This document shows positions 15,311 through 23,105 of a stretch of DNA of 40,199 nt, piece by piece (the first letter of the stretch is position 1; each line of letters starts with the position of its first letter). Source of the DNA: Candidatus Neomarinimicrobiota bacterium. GTDB taxonomy: Bacteria > Fidelibacterota > Marinisomatia > SCGC-AAA003-L08 > TS1B11. A model generated the notes under the pieces. It was given only the letters and a program-made list of their open reading frames with translations. It made no database searches and was not told the origin of the DNA. A program made the translations under genes and the position numbers. Where the stretch lies: positions 1 to 40,199 of the forward strand of contig JADFSS010000013.1 in NCBI GenBank assembly GCA_022560655.1, in the 5' to 3' direction.

Positions 15311-17193
15311 TGCTGCTCGACCTGCCGGACGACATCGTAATAGCGATTCAGCTGGCGAATGCGGTAGCGGTCTTGGTGCCCGTCCGGCCACTGCATCGCC
15401 ACCTCCACCCGTCGCACACGGCGCGGCAGGTAAAAGATCTGTGGATTTGCATGGGTCAGCAGCATCCGCCGCTCGTAGCCCACCCCGGACACCGTCAAGC
15501 GCGCACCCACCACGGTCCGCTGACCTGTTCCAGGCCTCGGCCTCAGGCCCAGGAATCGGGGCGGCCGCGGCACGACGCGCTGCCAGACCCGGAACAGACC
15601 CGCCCGGTAAATAGCGATGATCTCCTGAAGCCCGTCCCCCGTCAAATCGGCCACCACATAGTGGCTTGCCTCCTGCCGCACCGCCAGCGTATCAAGCTCA
15701 ATGCCCCGAAATTTCACACCGGGATCGGGCTGCAGGTCCCCGACGAGGGACGCGGCCACCAATGGCGATACTGGGGCGTCGCCCAGGTCCAGTTCGAACC
15801 CGCCGGCAGCGAGGTAATCCTCGGAATCATCTGCTGATGAGCTTACCGGCAGCTTGGGAATCAGCAGGCTGGTGTCCAGCACCATGGGCACCGTTTCGCT
15901 CGCAGGATAAAAACGGTGGGCCTTATCTGATAGCATGATGCGCCGCGTCATACCGCGATCAGGTGGAGCAGCCGTGGCTGGCTGGCTGCCTGAGCTGTCG
16001 GCGGCCATAGAATCGTTGCCATCCGGGCGCGTTACATGGTTTTGGTCCACAAGTAGCAGGTCCAATGAGCCGTTGAAGTCCAGATCCAGGATCGCTGCGC
16101 CGGTAGCCGCATAGGGAAAACGTGGATGCACCAGCCCCGCTTGGTATCCGCCCTCAAAAAAGGTTCCGCTGCCATCGTTGAGGAGCAGCACAAGTTCCCC
16201 GTCATGCCGGGTGAGGATGAGATCGATGTGCGTGTCGTCGTTGGCATCCAGGGTCAACGCCTGGCTCCAGCTGGGCTCCGATCCATCCGGCGCCAGAGCC
16301 ACACCGGAGAGAATCCCCGACTGCACAAATCCTGAGTCGCCGTCGTTGAAGTACAACAGGTTTGGAGATCGGTCTGACAGCACCAGCACATCCAGGAGGC
16401 CGTCGCTGTTGGCGTCCAGCAGCGTGACGCCCAGGGACCGGCTGGTGGAATCGGCCAGACCCAGGCTGGCAGTAAGGTCGTGAAAACGCCCGTAGCCGTC
16501 ATTGATCATGAGTTTGTTGGGCGCCGGTGCGTAAAGTAAAGGATTACAAATGGTGCGCAAACCGGTTTCCGGCTCGATACATATCACCGTGTCCGCAGCC
16601 TGATAGGCCACGTAATTGGCAACGTACAGGTCCAGCGCACCGTCCCCATTGGCGTCGAAAAACACAGCTTCGGTGGCCCAGGCACCGTTGGAGATTCCTG
16701 CGGATTCGGTGATGTCGTGCCAGGCTTGGCCTTGGTCGTTGTGCAACAACCGGTCCGCGCCGAATAGGCACAGGTAGAGGTCCGGATAGCCGTCGCCGTC
16801 CACATCGCCCACAGCGGCGTGGCTCGCCGGGGGGAAACGGGCCAGCCCTGTCGCGGCGGTCACATCTACCCAGCCGGAATCATCCTGGCGGTACAGCCGG
16901 TTGAGCCCCGAATAGAGTGAGTCGGCCGGCTGCGGGCCATAGGTCAGGAGCAGGTCCAGGTCGCCGTCAACGTCGTAGTCAAAGGGTACGGCCCTGCCGG
17001 TAAAATTTTCTGTCAGCGAATAACTCCCTGAACGCGGCAGGCGCTCGGGGGAGCCAATGCCCAGCACGTCGGTGATGTCCTGCCATTGTACATCAGTTTG
17101 ACCGGCGGAAGGGTCCGGAAACAACACCAGGAGGAAAGCACACAGTATGGCCTGGATCACATTATCTCGGGTGGTTGCTCGGTAATTTCTCAT
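15307..17193 (-). CDS. CRTAC1/UnbV family protein (FG-GAP/VCBS propeller with ASPIC domain)
   Basis: There are 628 residues, with a signal peptide at about 12-31 (ILCAFLLVLFPDPSAG). The body is a beta-propeller of FG-GAP/VCBS blades with repeated calcium-binding loops: FDYDVDGDLDLLL, GDVDGDGYPDLYL, FDANGDGALDLYV, LDANSDGLLDVLV, LDANDDTHIDLIL, LDLDFNGSLDLLL and DLTGDGLQEIIA. The C-terminal ~80 residues are an ASPIC/UnbV domain (VVGARLTVSGVGYERRMLL, AMQWPDGHQDRYRI). It is secreted or surface-exposed and may bind glycans or proteins; no enzyme activity is known for bacterial members. It is translationally coupled to the TPR gene downstream. Its region before the start is a 320-bp intergenic space shared with the divergent MBL gene. 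Confidence 0.93.
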   Translation of the reverse strand: MRNYRATTRDNVIQAILCAFLLVLFPDPSAGQTDVQWQDITDVLGIGSPERLPRSGSYSLTENFTGRAVPFDYDVDGDLDLLLTYGPQPADSLYSGLNRLYRQDDSGWVDVTAATGLARFPPASHAAVGDVDGDGYPDLYLCLFGADRLLHNDQGQAWHDITESAGISNGAWATEAVFFDANGDGALDLYVANYVAYQAADTVICIEPETGLRTICNPLLYAPAPNKLMINDGYGRFHDLTASLGLADSTSRSLGVTLLDANSDGLLDVLVLSDRSPNLLYFNDGDSGFVQSGILSGVALAPDGSEPSWSQALTLDANDDTHIDLILTRHDGELVLLLNDGSGTFFEGGYQAGLVHPRFPYAATGAAILDLDFNGSLDLLLVDQNHVTRPDGNDSMAADSSGSQPATAAPPDRGMTRRIMLSDKAHRFYPASETVPMVLDTSLLIPKLPVSSSADDSEDYLAAGGFELDLGDAPVSPLVAASLVGDLQPDPGVKFRGIELDTLAVRQEASHYVVADLTGDGLQEIIAIYRAGLFRVWQRVVPRPPRFLGLRPRPGTGQRTVVGARLTVSGVGYERRMLLTHANPQIFYLPRRVRRVEVAMQWPDGHQDRYRIRQLNRYYDVVRQVEQQ

Positions 17194-17514
17194 CGGCTGT
17201 GCAGCAAGATTCCAGCGACAACGTTGTCAGGTCTTCCAACTCATCGGACTCACCATCGCGGCCGGCCATTCGTCGACCCGGCTATACGATGTCCCCGGGT
17301 ATCCCCGACCATCAGGTGCGAACGTCAAAATTACCCTCTAAAGCGCACGAGGGAGCCAGCAAAGTGTATCCGCATACTGATCTGGCAGCTGCGCACAGCC
17401 CACACCCACTTTTCGACAAAGGCATTTACAAGCTACCCTCATTATGGTTATTTTGCTGTCCGTTGCAGCAATAAGTATCCTTCCCGGGAGTGCGAGTCGT
17501 AAAGAGTACTGACA
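17194..17514. other. Divergent promoter region
   Basis: This 321-bp space between the UnbV and MBL genes has no convincing gene. It becomes locally AT-rich toward the MBL gene. A weak candidate plus-strand promoter is TTTACA at 17425-17430 and TTATTT at 17448-17453, spaced by 17 bp. No hairpin or repeat stands out. Confidence 0.35.
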
Positions 17515-18390
17515 TTGTCCACTGACGAATTCATAAACAACGGTGTTTCCCAGCTCCGTTTCTGGGGGGTGCGGGGCTCGATTCCAACGGCCGATGCGGA
17601 CAAGCATCGCATTGGGGGTAACACGGCCTGCGTCGAATTTTCCCCCACCGATGGGACTCACATCATTTTCGATGCTGGCACCGGGATTCGCCCCCTGGGC
17701 AACCTCATCGCCCGCTCCAATGAAAAGCCTTATGAAGTGCATCTGTTCCTTTCCCATACCCACTGGGACCACATTATCGGGCTGCTGTTTTTTGCACCGT
17801 TACACCAACCGCACGCCCACCTTATCATCTACGGCCCCAAACGGAAAGAGAACTCGTTGCAGGGCAGCATCGAAGGGTTATTCAGGCCACCCTACTTCCC
17901 GCTAAGTCCTGGTGACCTGCCCGCCAAGCTCACTTACGTGGAGCTGGAACCGGGCCGGCATCCATTCGGGAATGGCCACCTGGTGGAGTGCGCGCTCCAT
18001 CCCCATCCCAACGGCGCCATGAGCTACCGGGTGGAGGCTGAAGGCCGGGCGGTGGCTTACATCACCGACATTGAGCATACCGTCAAAGATTTGGTGCCGG
18101 CCACCATAGAAATCAGTCGGGGCGTCGATGCCCTCATCCACGATAGCCACTTCCACCGCGAGGATCTGGCCGCCCATCGCACGTGGGGCCACAGCTCCTG
18201 GGAAGAGAGTGTGGCGGTAGCCATGGGAGCCAAGGCCAAACGCCTGTTCCTGTTTCACTACAGCCCCAACTACTCCGACGATGATGTCTTTGATATGGAG
18301 CAGCGGGCGCGCCATGAGTTTGCGAACACCACCGCCGCGTTCCAGGGTCTTACCATCGATTTTCCCCGCCTTTCGCCCCCAAATGGTTGA
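17515..18390 (+). CDS. MBL-fold metallo-hydrolase
   Basis: There are 291 residues. The zinc motif is H81-x-H83-x-D85-H86 (LSHTHWDHI), with further ligands likely in AYITDIEHT, IHDSHFHRED and the C-terminal FLFHYSP. The start RFWGVRGSIPTADADKHRIG with GGNTACVEF is typical of the subfamily annotated as RNase Z/PhnP-like or cyclic-nucleotide-phosphodiesterase-like MBL proteins. It is cytoplasmic. TTG 17515 is the only start: an in-frame stop lies at 17500 and no ATG or GTG precedes the conserved RFWGVRG. A weak AAGAG lies eight bases before it. It is followed by the desulfurase gene after 117 bp. The substrate is unknown. Confidence 0.88.
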   Translation: MSTDEFINNGVSQLRFWGVRGSIPTADADKHRIGGNTACVEFSPTDGTHIIFDAGTGIRPLGNLIARSNEKPYEVHLFLSHTHWDHIIGLLFFAPLHQPHAHLIIYGPKRKENSLQGSIEGLFRPPYFPLSPGDLPAKLTYVELEPGRHPFGNGHLVECALHPHPNGAMSYRVEAEGRAVAYITDIEHTVKDLVPATIEISRGVDALIHDSHFHREDLAAHRTWGHSSWEESVAVAMGAKAKRLFLFHYSPNYSDDDVFDMEQRARHEFANTTAAFQGLTIDFPRLSPPNG

Positions 18391-18507
18391 GACGGTCAGG
18401 CTCACGCGCTAACTTTGCCCACCGCTGGGTCCCGCCCTGCACGCCGGGGAGCAGTTCGCCCGGTCGGTTAATTTCAATACACGGCTCTGGCTGAAACAAT
18501 ACTCAAC

Positions 18508-19737
18508 ATGCCGGGAACAACGCCAAGCATCTATTGCGATTACGCCGCCACGGCCCCCCTCATGCCTGAGGTCCGCCAGGCCATGGCCGAGGCTGATGAC
18601 CGGTTCTACGGCAATGCCTCCAGTGTCCACAGACCCGGCCAGGCGGCCAAAGTCGCACTCGAGCGGGCCCGCAAAACGCTGGCGCAGGCCCTGGGTGCGG
18701 CAACCCGGGAAATCATCTTTACCTCCGGTGCTACCGAGTCTAACAATTTGGTTCTGTGCGGTCTTTTCGGCGACCGGCTTTCGCCGGGAGATCACGTGGT
18801 CACCTCCAGGATTGAGCACCCCTCCGTTCTCCGGCCCCTGGAGCGGCTGGCGAAATGGGGTGTGGAGGTCAGCAGGGTAGCGCCCGAGCCTACCGGCGAA
18901 ATCTCATCCGGTCGCGTGGCGGCAGCGCTGCGTCCCAACACCCGGCTCATTTCTATTATGGCGGCCAACAATGAGACCGGCGTGCTCAACGACGTTGCGG
19001 CCCTTGGCGCGCTGGCGGCGGACCGCGGCATCCTGTTTCATACCGACGCCGCACAGGCCTTTGGCAGGGTAGCCCTGGATGTTGCCGCCAGTGGCATTCA
19101 TTTTCTGTCGGCATCGGCCCACAAGCTGGGCGGACCCAAGGGCGTCGGCCTGCTCTATGCCCGCAAGGACGTGCCCTTCGAGACCCTCCACCTGGGAGGT
19201 TCACAGGAAAACAACCACCGCGGCGGCACCGAGAACGTGAGCGGGGCCATCGGATTTGCCCGGGCAGCCGAAATTACTTTCCAACACCGCCAAACTCTCT
19301 GGCACCGGTTGACAGACTACCGCGAGACCTTCCTGGCGGAGCTTGACCGTCTCGGCGTGACATATCAAGTGAACGGCGACCACGGTTACCCGGGGCTCAT
19401 CAGCCTGCGCTTCCCACCAGCTGCAGGCGGCACACCGGAGCACCAACCCGACGATGGCTACGGTCAGTCACTGATGATGAATCTGGACTTGAACGGCGTG
19501 GCCGTCTCCTATGGCTCGGCCTGTGCATCGGGATCGGTTGAACCGTCCGGGGTGCTCATGGCTATGGGCCTCAGCGAGGCCCAGGCCGCTAGGTCGGTGC
19601 GCTTTTCTTTCGGTTATGCCACCACGGAGCAGGAAGTCCTGGCTGTGGCCCACGTTGTTGATGAAGTGGTTCAGGGGTTATCCCAGCGGTTGAGGTCACC
19701 TGAAATGACGGTGCCGGCCGTGGATACCGGCCCATGA
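18508..19737 (+). CDS. Cysteine desulfurase (NifS/IscS class)
   Basis: This PLP enzyme removes sulfur from cysteine and passes it on as a persulfide. Of 409 residues, the PLP lysine is K206 (SASAHKLGGPKGVG), TSGATESNN near residue 73 binds the cofactor phosphate, and HTDAAQAFG gives the cofactor-ring Asp/Gln. The catalytic cysteine is C339 in YGSACASGSVEPSGVL. That C-terminal pattern and the overall length fit the IscS/NifS-type class I rather than SufS. The last four bases overlap the start of mnmA (ATGA), so this enzyme is most likely the dedicated sulfur donor for tRNA 2-thiolation. No IscU-like scaffold gene is near. Confidence 0.95.
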   Translation: MPGTTPSIYCDYAATAPLMPEVRQAMAEADDRFYGNASSVHRPGQAAKVALERARKTLAQALGAATREIIFTSGATESNNLVLCGLFGDRLSPGDHVVTSRIEHPSVLRPLERLAKWGVEVSRVAPEPTGEISSGRVAAALRPNTRLISIMAANNETGVLNDVAALGALAADRGILFHTDAAQAFGRVALDVAASGIHFLSASAHKLGGPKGVGLLYARKDVPFETLHLGGSQENNHRGGTENVSGAIGFARAAEITFQHRQTLWHRLTDYRETFLAELDRLGVTYQVNGDHGYPGLISLRFPPAAGGTPEHQPDDGYGQSLMMNLDLNGVAVSYGSACASGSVEPSGVLMAMGLSEAQAARSVRFSFGYATTEQEVLAVAHVVDEVVQGLSQRLRSPEMTVPAVDTGP

Positions 19738-20831
19738 GCTCGCGCGTGCTGGTGGCCATGTCCGGTGGCGTGGACAGCTCCGTGGCCCTCCTGAAGACCT
19801 TGGAGGCCGGCTACGACGCCATCGGCGTCACGATGAAACTGTGGGAGTATCGAGACGCGGGTGGCCATATCGTGGGCGAGAGCAACTGCTGCCCGGTGGA
19901 GGCCATCAACGACGCCCGCGACGTCTGTTATAGCCTGGGCGTACCCCACTACACCCTTGACTTTCAGGAGGTGTTTCGGACCCAGGTAGTGGACCACTTT
20001 GTGGACGAGTACCTGGGTGGCCGCACCCCCAATCCCTGCGTGCGCTGCAACAGTTTTGTCAAGTGGGACGCCCTCATGGCCCAGGCAGACCAGCTCGGCG
20101 CGCGCTTCATCGCCACGGGCCACTATGCCCGCATCGAGGCTGGACCTGACGGCGCCCCCCGCCTGCTCAAGGGGCTGGACGCCAACAAGGACCAGTCCTA
20201 CGTGCTGTGGGCCATCAACCGCCATACGTTGGCCAGGACCCTTTTTCCCCTGGGCGGCATGACCAAAGCCCGGGTGCGGCAGGTGGCCAGCGAGCACGAT
20301 CTTGCCACGGCCCAGGCCCCTGACAGCCAGGATATCTGCTTTGTGGCCGACAACGACTACCGGCATTTCCTGCGCCAACAGGCACCTGACCGCCTGGCCG
20401 ACATCGGTGCGGGCGAGATCGTCAATGAGGCCGGCGAGGTGCTGGGTACCCATCCCGGATATCCCTACTTTACCTTGGGCCAGCGCCGCGGCCTCGGTCT
20501 GTCCAGCCCCGAGCCACAGTATGTGACTGCCCTTGATGCGGACAACAACCGCATCACCGTGGGATCCCGGGCTGCCCTGCTGAGCTCCCGCTGCACTGTG
20601 GAGCAAGTCAACTGGCTGGTGGAGCCCCCTGCCGCACCCTGTGACATTGATGGACGCGTGCGCTACAACGGGACCGGTACGCCGGCCCGGCTCACTCCCA
20701 CCGGTGGCGCCACGGCACAGCTGGAGTTTGCAGAGCCGCAGCTGGCCATCACGCCCGGACAGTCGGCCGTATTTTATGCTGGCGAGGTAGTTCTGGGGGG
20801 CGGGATCATTCAGAGCGGTGGCATCGCGTGA
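19734..20831 (+). CDS. mnmA: tRNA 2-thiouridine synthase MnmA
   Basis: MnmA adenylates U34 of tRNA-Lys, -Glu and -Gln and replaces O2 by sulfur. The 365 residues show the PP-loop SGGVDSS (10-16), the nucleophile C102 in NPCVRCN, and C202 in DSQDICFV, which carries the persulfide. GHYAR after the ATPase core and GQRRGLGLSSPEP near the C-terminal domains are also typical. It is cytoplasmic. It overlaps the desulfurase gene by four bases and is itself overlapped by the nucleotidyltransferase (GTGA). A complete sulfur-transfer pair is thus cotranslated. The CVRC motif keeps a second cysteine (C105), as in many homologues. Confidence 0.97.
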   Translation: MSSRVLVAMSGGVDSSVALLKTLEAGYDAIGVTMKLWEYRDAGGHIVGESNCCPVEAINDARDVCYSLGVPHYTLDFQEVFRTQVVDHFVDEYLGGRTPNPCVRCNSFVKWDALMAQADQLGARFIATGHYARIEAGPDGAPRLLKGLDANKDQSYVLWAINRHTLARTLFPLGGMTKARVRQVASEHDLATAQAPDSQDICFVADNDYRHFLRQQAPDRLADIGAGEIVNEAGEVLGTHPGYPYFTLGQRRGLGLSSPEPQYVTALDADNNRITVGSRAALLSSRCTVEQVNWLVEPPAAPCDIDGRVRYNGTGTPARLTPTGGATAQLEFAEPQLAITPGQSAVFYAGEVVLGGGIIQSGGIA

Positions 20832-21571
20832 CCGGCGACCGTAAGCTGGCAGCCATCATTCTTGCAGCCGGGCGGGGCAAGCGCATGCGCTCGAAGCTTC
20901 CCAAGGTGCTCCACGACTTGCACGGCCAGCCCATGATCCACTGGGTGGTGGCCACGGCCCAGGAGGTGGGCGCGGACCCCATCGTACTGGTGGTGGGGCA
21001 CGGCCAGCAGCGCGTGAAGGCTTCTCTCAGGGGCATCAAGTTATCCTTCGTGGAACAGGAGCAGCAGCTGGGCACGGCCCACGCCGTTGAGCAGACCCGA
21101 CCCATGCTGGGCGCTATGGACGGCGATATCGTTGTGCTTTCCGGGGACGTCCCCGGCGTGGCGCCGGATACGGTGCACGCCCTGTGCGACCGCCACCGAA
21201 CCACGGGTGCCAGGGCCACCATGCTCACCGCCCAGCTGCCTGACCCCACCGGCTACGGTCGCATCCTCAAGGACGACCAGGGGCACTTGCTGCGGGTGGT
21301 GGAGGAGCAAGATGCCACGGCCCGGGAGCGTGCCATCCGCGAAATCAACGGCGGCATCTATGTCTTTGATGCCCAAACCCTGTTCGCTACCCTGCCGTTG
21401 GTGAAAAATCATAACCGGCAACACGAATATTACCTGCCCGATGTGCTCACCCTTCTGCGGGAACAAAATCAAATGATCGCTATTGAAAAGGCAAGAGATT
21501 ATAAGCAAATTCTGGGAGTTAACACCAAAGCCGAGCTGAGGAGGGTCCATGCCGAAGCATTCAATGAGTAA
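20828..21571 (+). CDS. GlmU-type nucleotidyltransferase, stand-alone N-terminal domain
   Basis: There are 247 residues, matching only the uridylyltransferase half of GlmU. LAAGRGKRMRSKLPKVL (12-28) is the nucleotide-binding signature; VEQEQQLGTAHAVEQT, LSGDVPGV and GYGRILKDDQGHLLRVVEEQ are further GlmU motifs, and EINGGIYVFDA lies near 175-185. The left-handed beta-helix acetyltransferase domain is absent because the frame stops after the VNTKAELRR linker. It is likely a UDP-N-acetylglucosamine pyrophosphorylase, with the acetyltransferase supplied by another gene, or a related sugar-nucleotide enzyme. The GTG start overlaps the mnmA stop (GTGA). It ends inside the next gene by 23 bp. Confidence 0.9.
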   Translation: MTGDRKLAAIILAAGRGKRMRSKLPKVLHDLHGQPMIHWVVATAQEVGADPIVLVVGHGQQRVKASLRGIKLSFVEQEQQLGTAHAVEQTRPMLGAMDGDIVVLSGDVPGVAPDTVHALCDRHRTTGARATMLTAQLPDPTGYGRILKDDQGHLLRVVEEQDATARERAIREINGGIYVFDAQTLFATLPLVKNHNRQHEYYLPDVLTLLREQNQMIAIEKARDYKQILGVNTKAELRRVHAEAFNE

Positions 21572-22067
21572 TCGGGGCACATTTGCGGCTGCCTTACTGC
21601 TGCTTGTCAGCGCCGCAGCCGGCCAGCTGCGCTACGATCTGCCCGCCACCTCTGCGGCTACCCCGCTGAAGTCCATCGCCAGCCCTTCCTGGCTCGACCC
21701 CCAGCGGTTCAGCATGAGCCACAACTTTTCCTTTTCTGTCGCCTCGGGTATCGGCCTGCCGGCGGGGGCCTCCAGCCTCAGCATTTACACCAATCAGATG
21801 CGCTACCTGGTGGCCGACAATATTGTGCTCACCAGTCACGTTCATTTTGTCCAGCCCAACATCGTGAGTGCACAGCAGTTGGGCACCAACCCGCTCCAGG
21901 TTTATTATCAGGCCAGGATGAACTGGCAACTGCTCCGCAACTTCAACATACAGGTGGGCTTCTCCAACCTGCCCCGCCGGTCACGGTATTCATCTTTGAG
22001 CGGCTTCGGCTACCTGCCCTACCAAACCTATTCCCCTGGCGGCGGGCTCAATACGGCCGGCCAGTAG
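21549..22067 (+). CDS. Small secreted beta-barrel-like protein
   Basis: There are 172 residues. The start at 21549 is supported by GAGGAGGG three bases upstream; this overlaps the previous gene by 23 bp. A signal peptide (about 10-26, AAALLLLVSAAAGQ) is followed by FSMSHNFSFSV and amphipathic strands (SSLSIYTNQMRYLVADNIVL, QVYYQARMNWQLLRNFNIQV) suggesting an outer-membrane or periplasmic barrel fragment. The last 25 residues are Gly/Pro/Tyr-rich and unstructured. I recall similar 'F-MSH-S-S' proteins beside LytR_C genes in FCB-type genomes, but cannot check this. Function unknown. The TAG stop is in the same frame as the following LytR_C gene. Confidence 0.7.
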   Translation: MPKHSMSNRGTFAAALLLLVSAAAGQLRYDLPATSAATPLKSIASPSWLDPQRFSMSHNFSFSVASGIGLPAGASSLSIYTNQMRYLVADNIVLTSHVHFVQPNIVSAQQLGTNPLQVYYQARMNWQLLRNFNIQVGFSNLPRRSRYSSLSGFGYLPYQTYSPGGGLNTAGQ

Positions 22068-22196
22068 GAGTCTGCCGTTACGCGACGCCAACGGCGCCCC
22101 CGACCCCGTTACCGACCTACCAACCCCACACATCGACCTTGGAGCAGACGCCGGTTCGAATTCCAGCGTTGGCTCTTTAACCTGGCCCTGGCCGTC

Positions 22197-22673
22197 ATGG
22201 GATTGCTGGTGCTGGGCTTCGTCATTTCCGCCCTCACTACCCGGTCCGGCGTGCAGGTAACCGTCTCCGGCGAGGGCCTGGCAGAACGGGCCCGGCTGCT
22301 GTCTGTCCCGCCCGGGTCTCCCGGTGGAGCGACGGGGGGCTTGACCGCCACTGGCCAGCACGTTCAGATCGAAGTGCTGAACGGCTGCGGCGTGCCGGGG
22401 ATCGCCAACCAGTTCACCGATTACCTCCGGGGCTACGGCTACGACGTGGTGCGGTTCACCAATGCGCGCCGCTACGACTATCCCCGCACGCTGGTGGTCA
22501 ACCGCGGTAAAAACTTTGAGCGCGCCCGCCAATTGGCCCAGGCCCTGGGCGTGGAACCCAGCGCCGTGGAAAACCTCCCCGACCCCGCACTGCAACTGGA
22601 TGTAACGGTGGTCATCGGGCAGGATTACGAATCGTTGACCGCCTTCCGGGACATGCAGAATTCAGGCCGTTAG
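22197..22673 (+). CDS. LytR C-terminal-domain protein with membrane anchor
   Basis: From ATG 22197 the product has 158 residues: a hydrophobic start (MGLLVLGFVISAL), a linker, then a LytR_C domain (about 57-150) starting VQIEVLNGCGVPGIANQF and containing VVNRGKNFERARQLAQALGV. The catalytic LCP domain of LytR-CpsA-Psr enzymes is absent. The true protein is probably longer: the same frame is open back to the TAG of the previous gene and encodes a very basic stretch (RRQRRPRPRYRP, then WSRRRFEFQRW). That is just what precedes a type II anchor, but no ATG, GTG or TTG occurs in it. AGGAG at 22066-22070 sits 6 bases before GTT 22077. The domain probably sits in the periplasm at the cell wall. Confidence 0.8.
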   Translation: MGLLVLGFVISALTTRSGVQVTVSGEGLAERARLLSVPPGSPGGATGGLTATGQHVQIEVLNGCGVPGIANQFTDYLRGYGYDVVRFTNARRYDYPRTLVVNRGKNFERARQLAQALGVEPSAVENLPDPALQLDVTVVIGQDYESLTAFRDMQNSGR

Positions 22674-22724
22674 GCCCCGCTCCTTGCCTCGCCTGCGCGC
22701 TCCCAGCTGGTCGCAATATGAAGC

Positions 22725-23105
22725 ATGATTGATCGCCCGCCTGGCGCGGTGCTCAGCTCGTCCGAACTGGCAGCCCGGTCGGCCGCGCTGATGCTCGACA
22801 AGAAGGCCCGGGAGGTTGTCATTATGGATTTGCGCGGTCTTACCACCATGACCGACTTCTTCGTCCTGGGGTCGGGGGAATCCGACGTGCAGGTGAAGGC
22901 CATCGTGGATCATATTGATCACTCTCTGCGAGCCGAGCATAGCCGCCCCTACCACATCGAGGGAGCCCGACAACTTTCCTGGGTGCTCATGGATTACATT
23001 GATGTCATCGCCCATGTTTTTCTGTCGGAGGCGCGCGAATTCTATGGGCTGGAACGCCTGTGGGCCGACGCAAAGATGTCCACCATCGATGAGCCCCGCC
23101 CGTGA
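22725..23105 (+). CDS. rsfS: Ribosomal silencing factor RsfS
   Basis: RsfS binds ribosomal protein uL14 on the large subunit and blocks 70S formation under starvation. The 126 residues are the normal family length and show the hallmark KKAREVVIMDLRGLTTMTDF, then FVLGSGESDVQVKAIVDHI, and WVLMDYIDVIAHVFLSEARE with YGLERLWADA. It is cytoplasmic. Its stop overlaps the GTG of argS by four bases (GTGA), so the two translation genes are coupled. It lies 51 bp after the LytR_C gene. Confidence 0.95.
   Translation: MIDRPPGAVLSSSELAARSAALMLDKKAREVVIMDLRGLTTMTDFFVLGSGESDVQVKAIVDHIDHSLRAEHSRPYHIEGARQLSWVLMDYIDVIAHVFLSEAREFYGLERLWADAKMSTIDEPRP

Noticed and set aside
19671-20606. 311-codon minus-strand frame opposite mnmA
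   Set aside because: MnmA is unmistakable on the plus strand; the mirror frame has no recognisable motif and an odd His/Gly/Val-rich composition.
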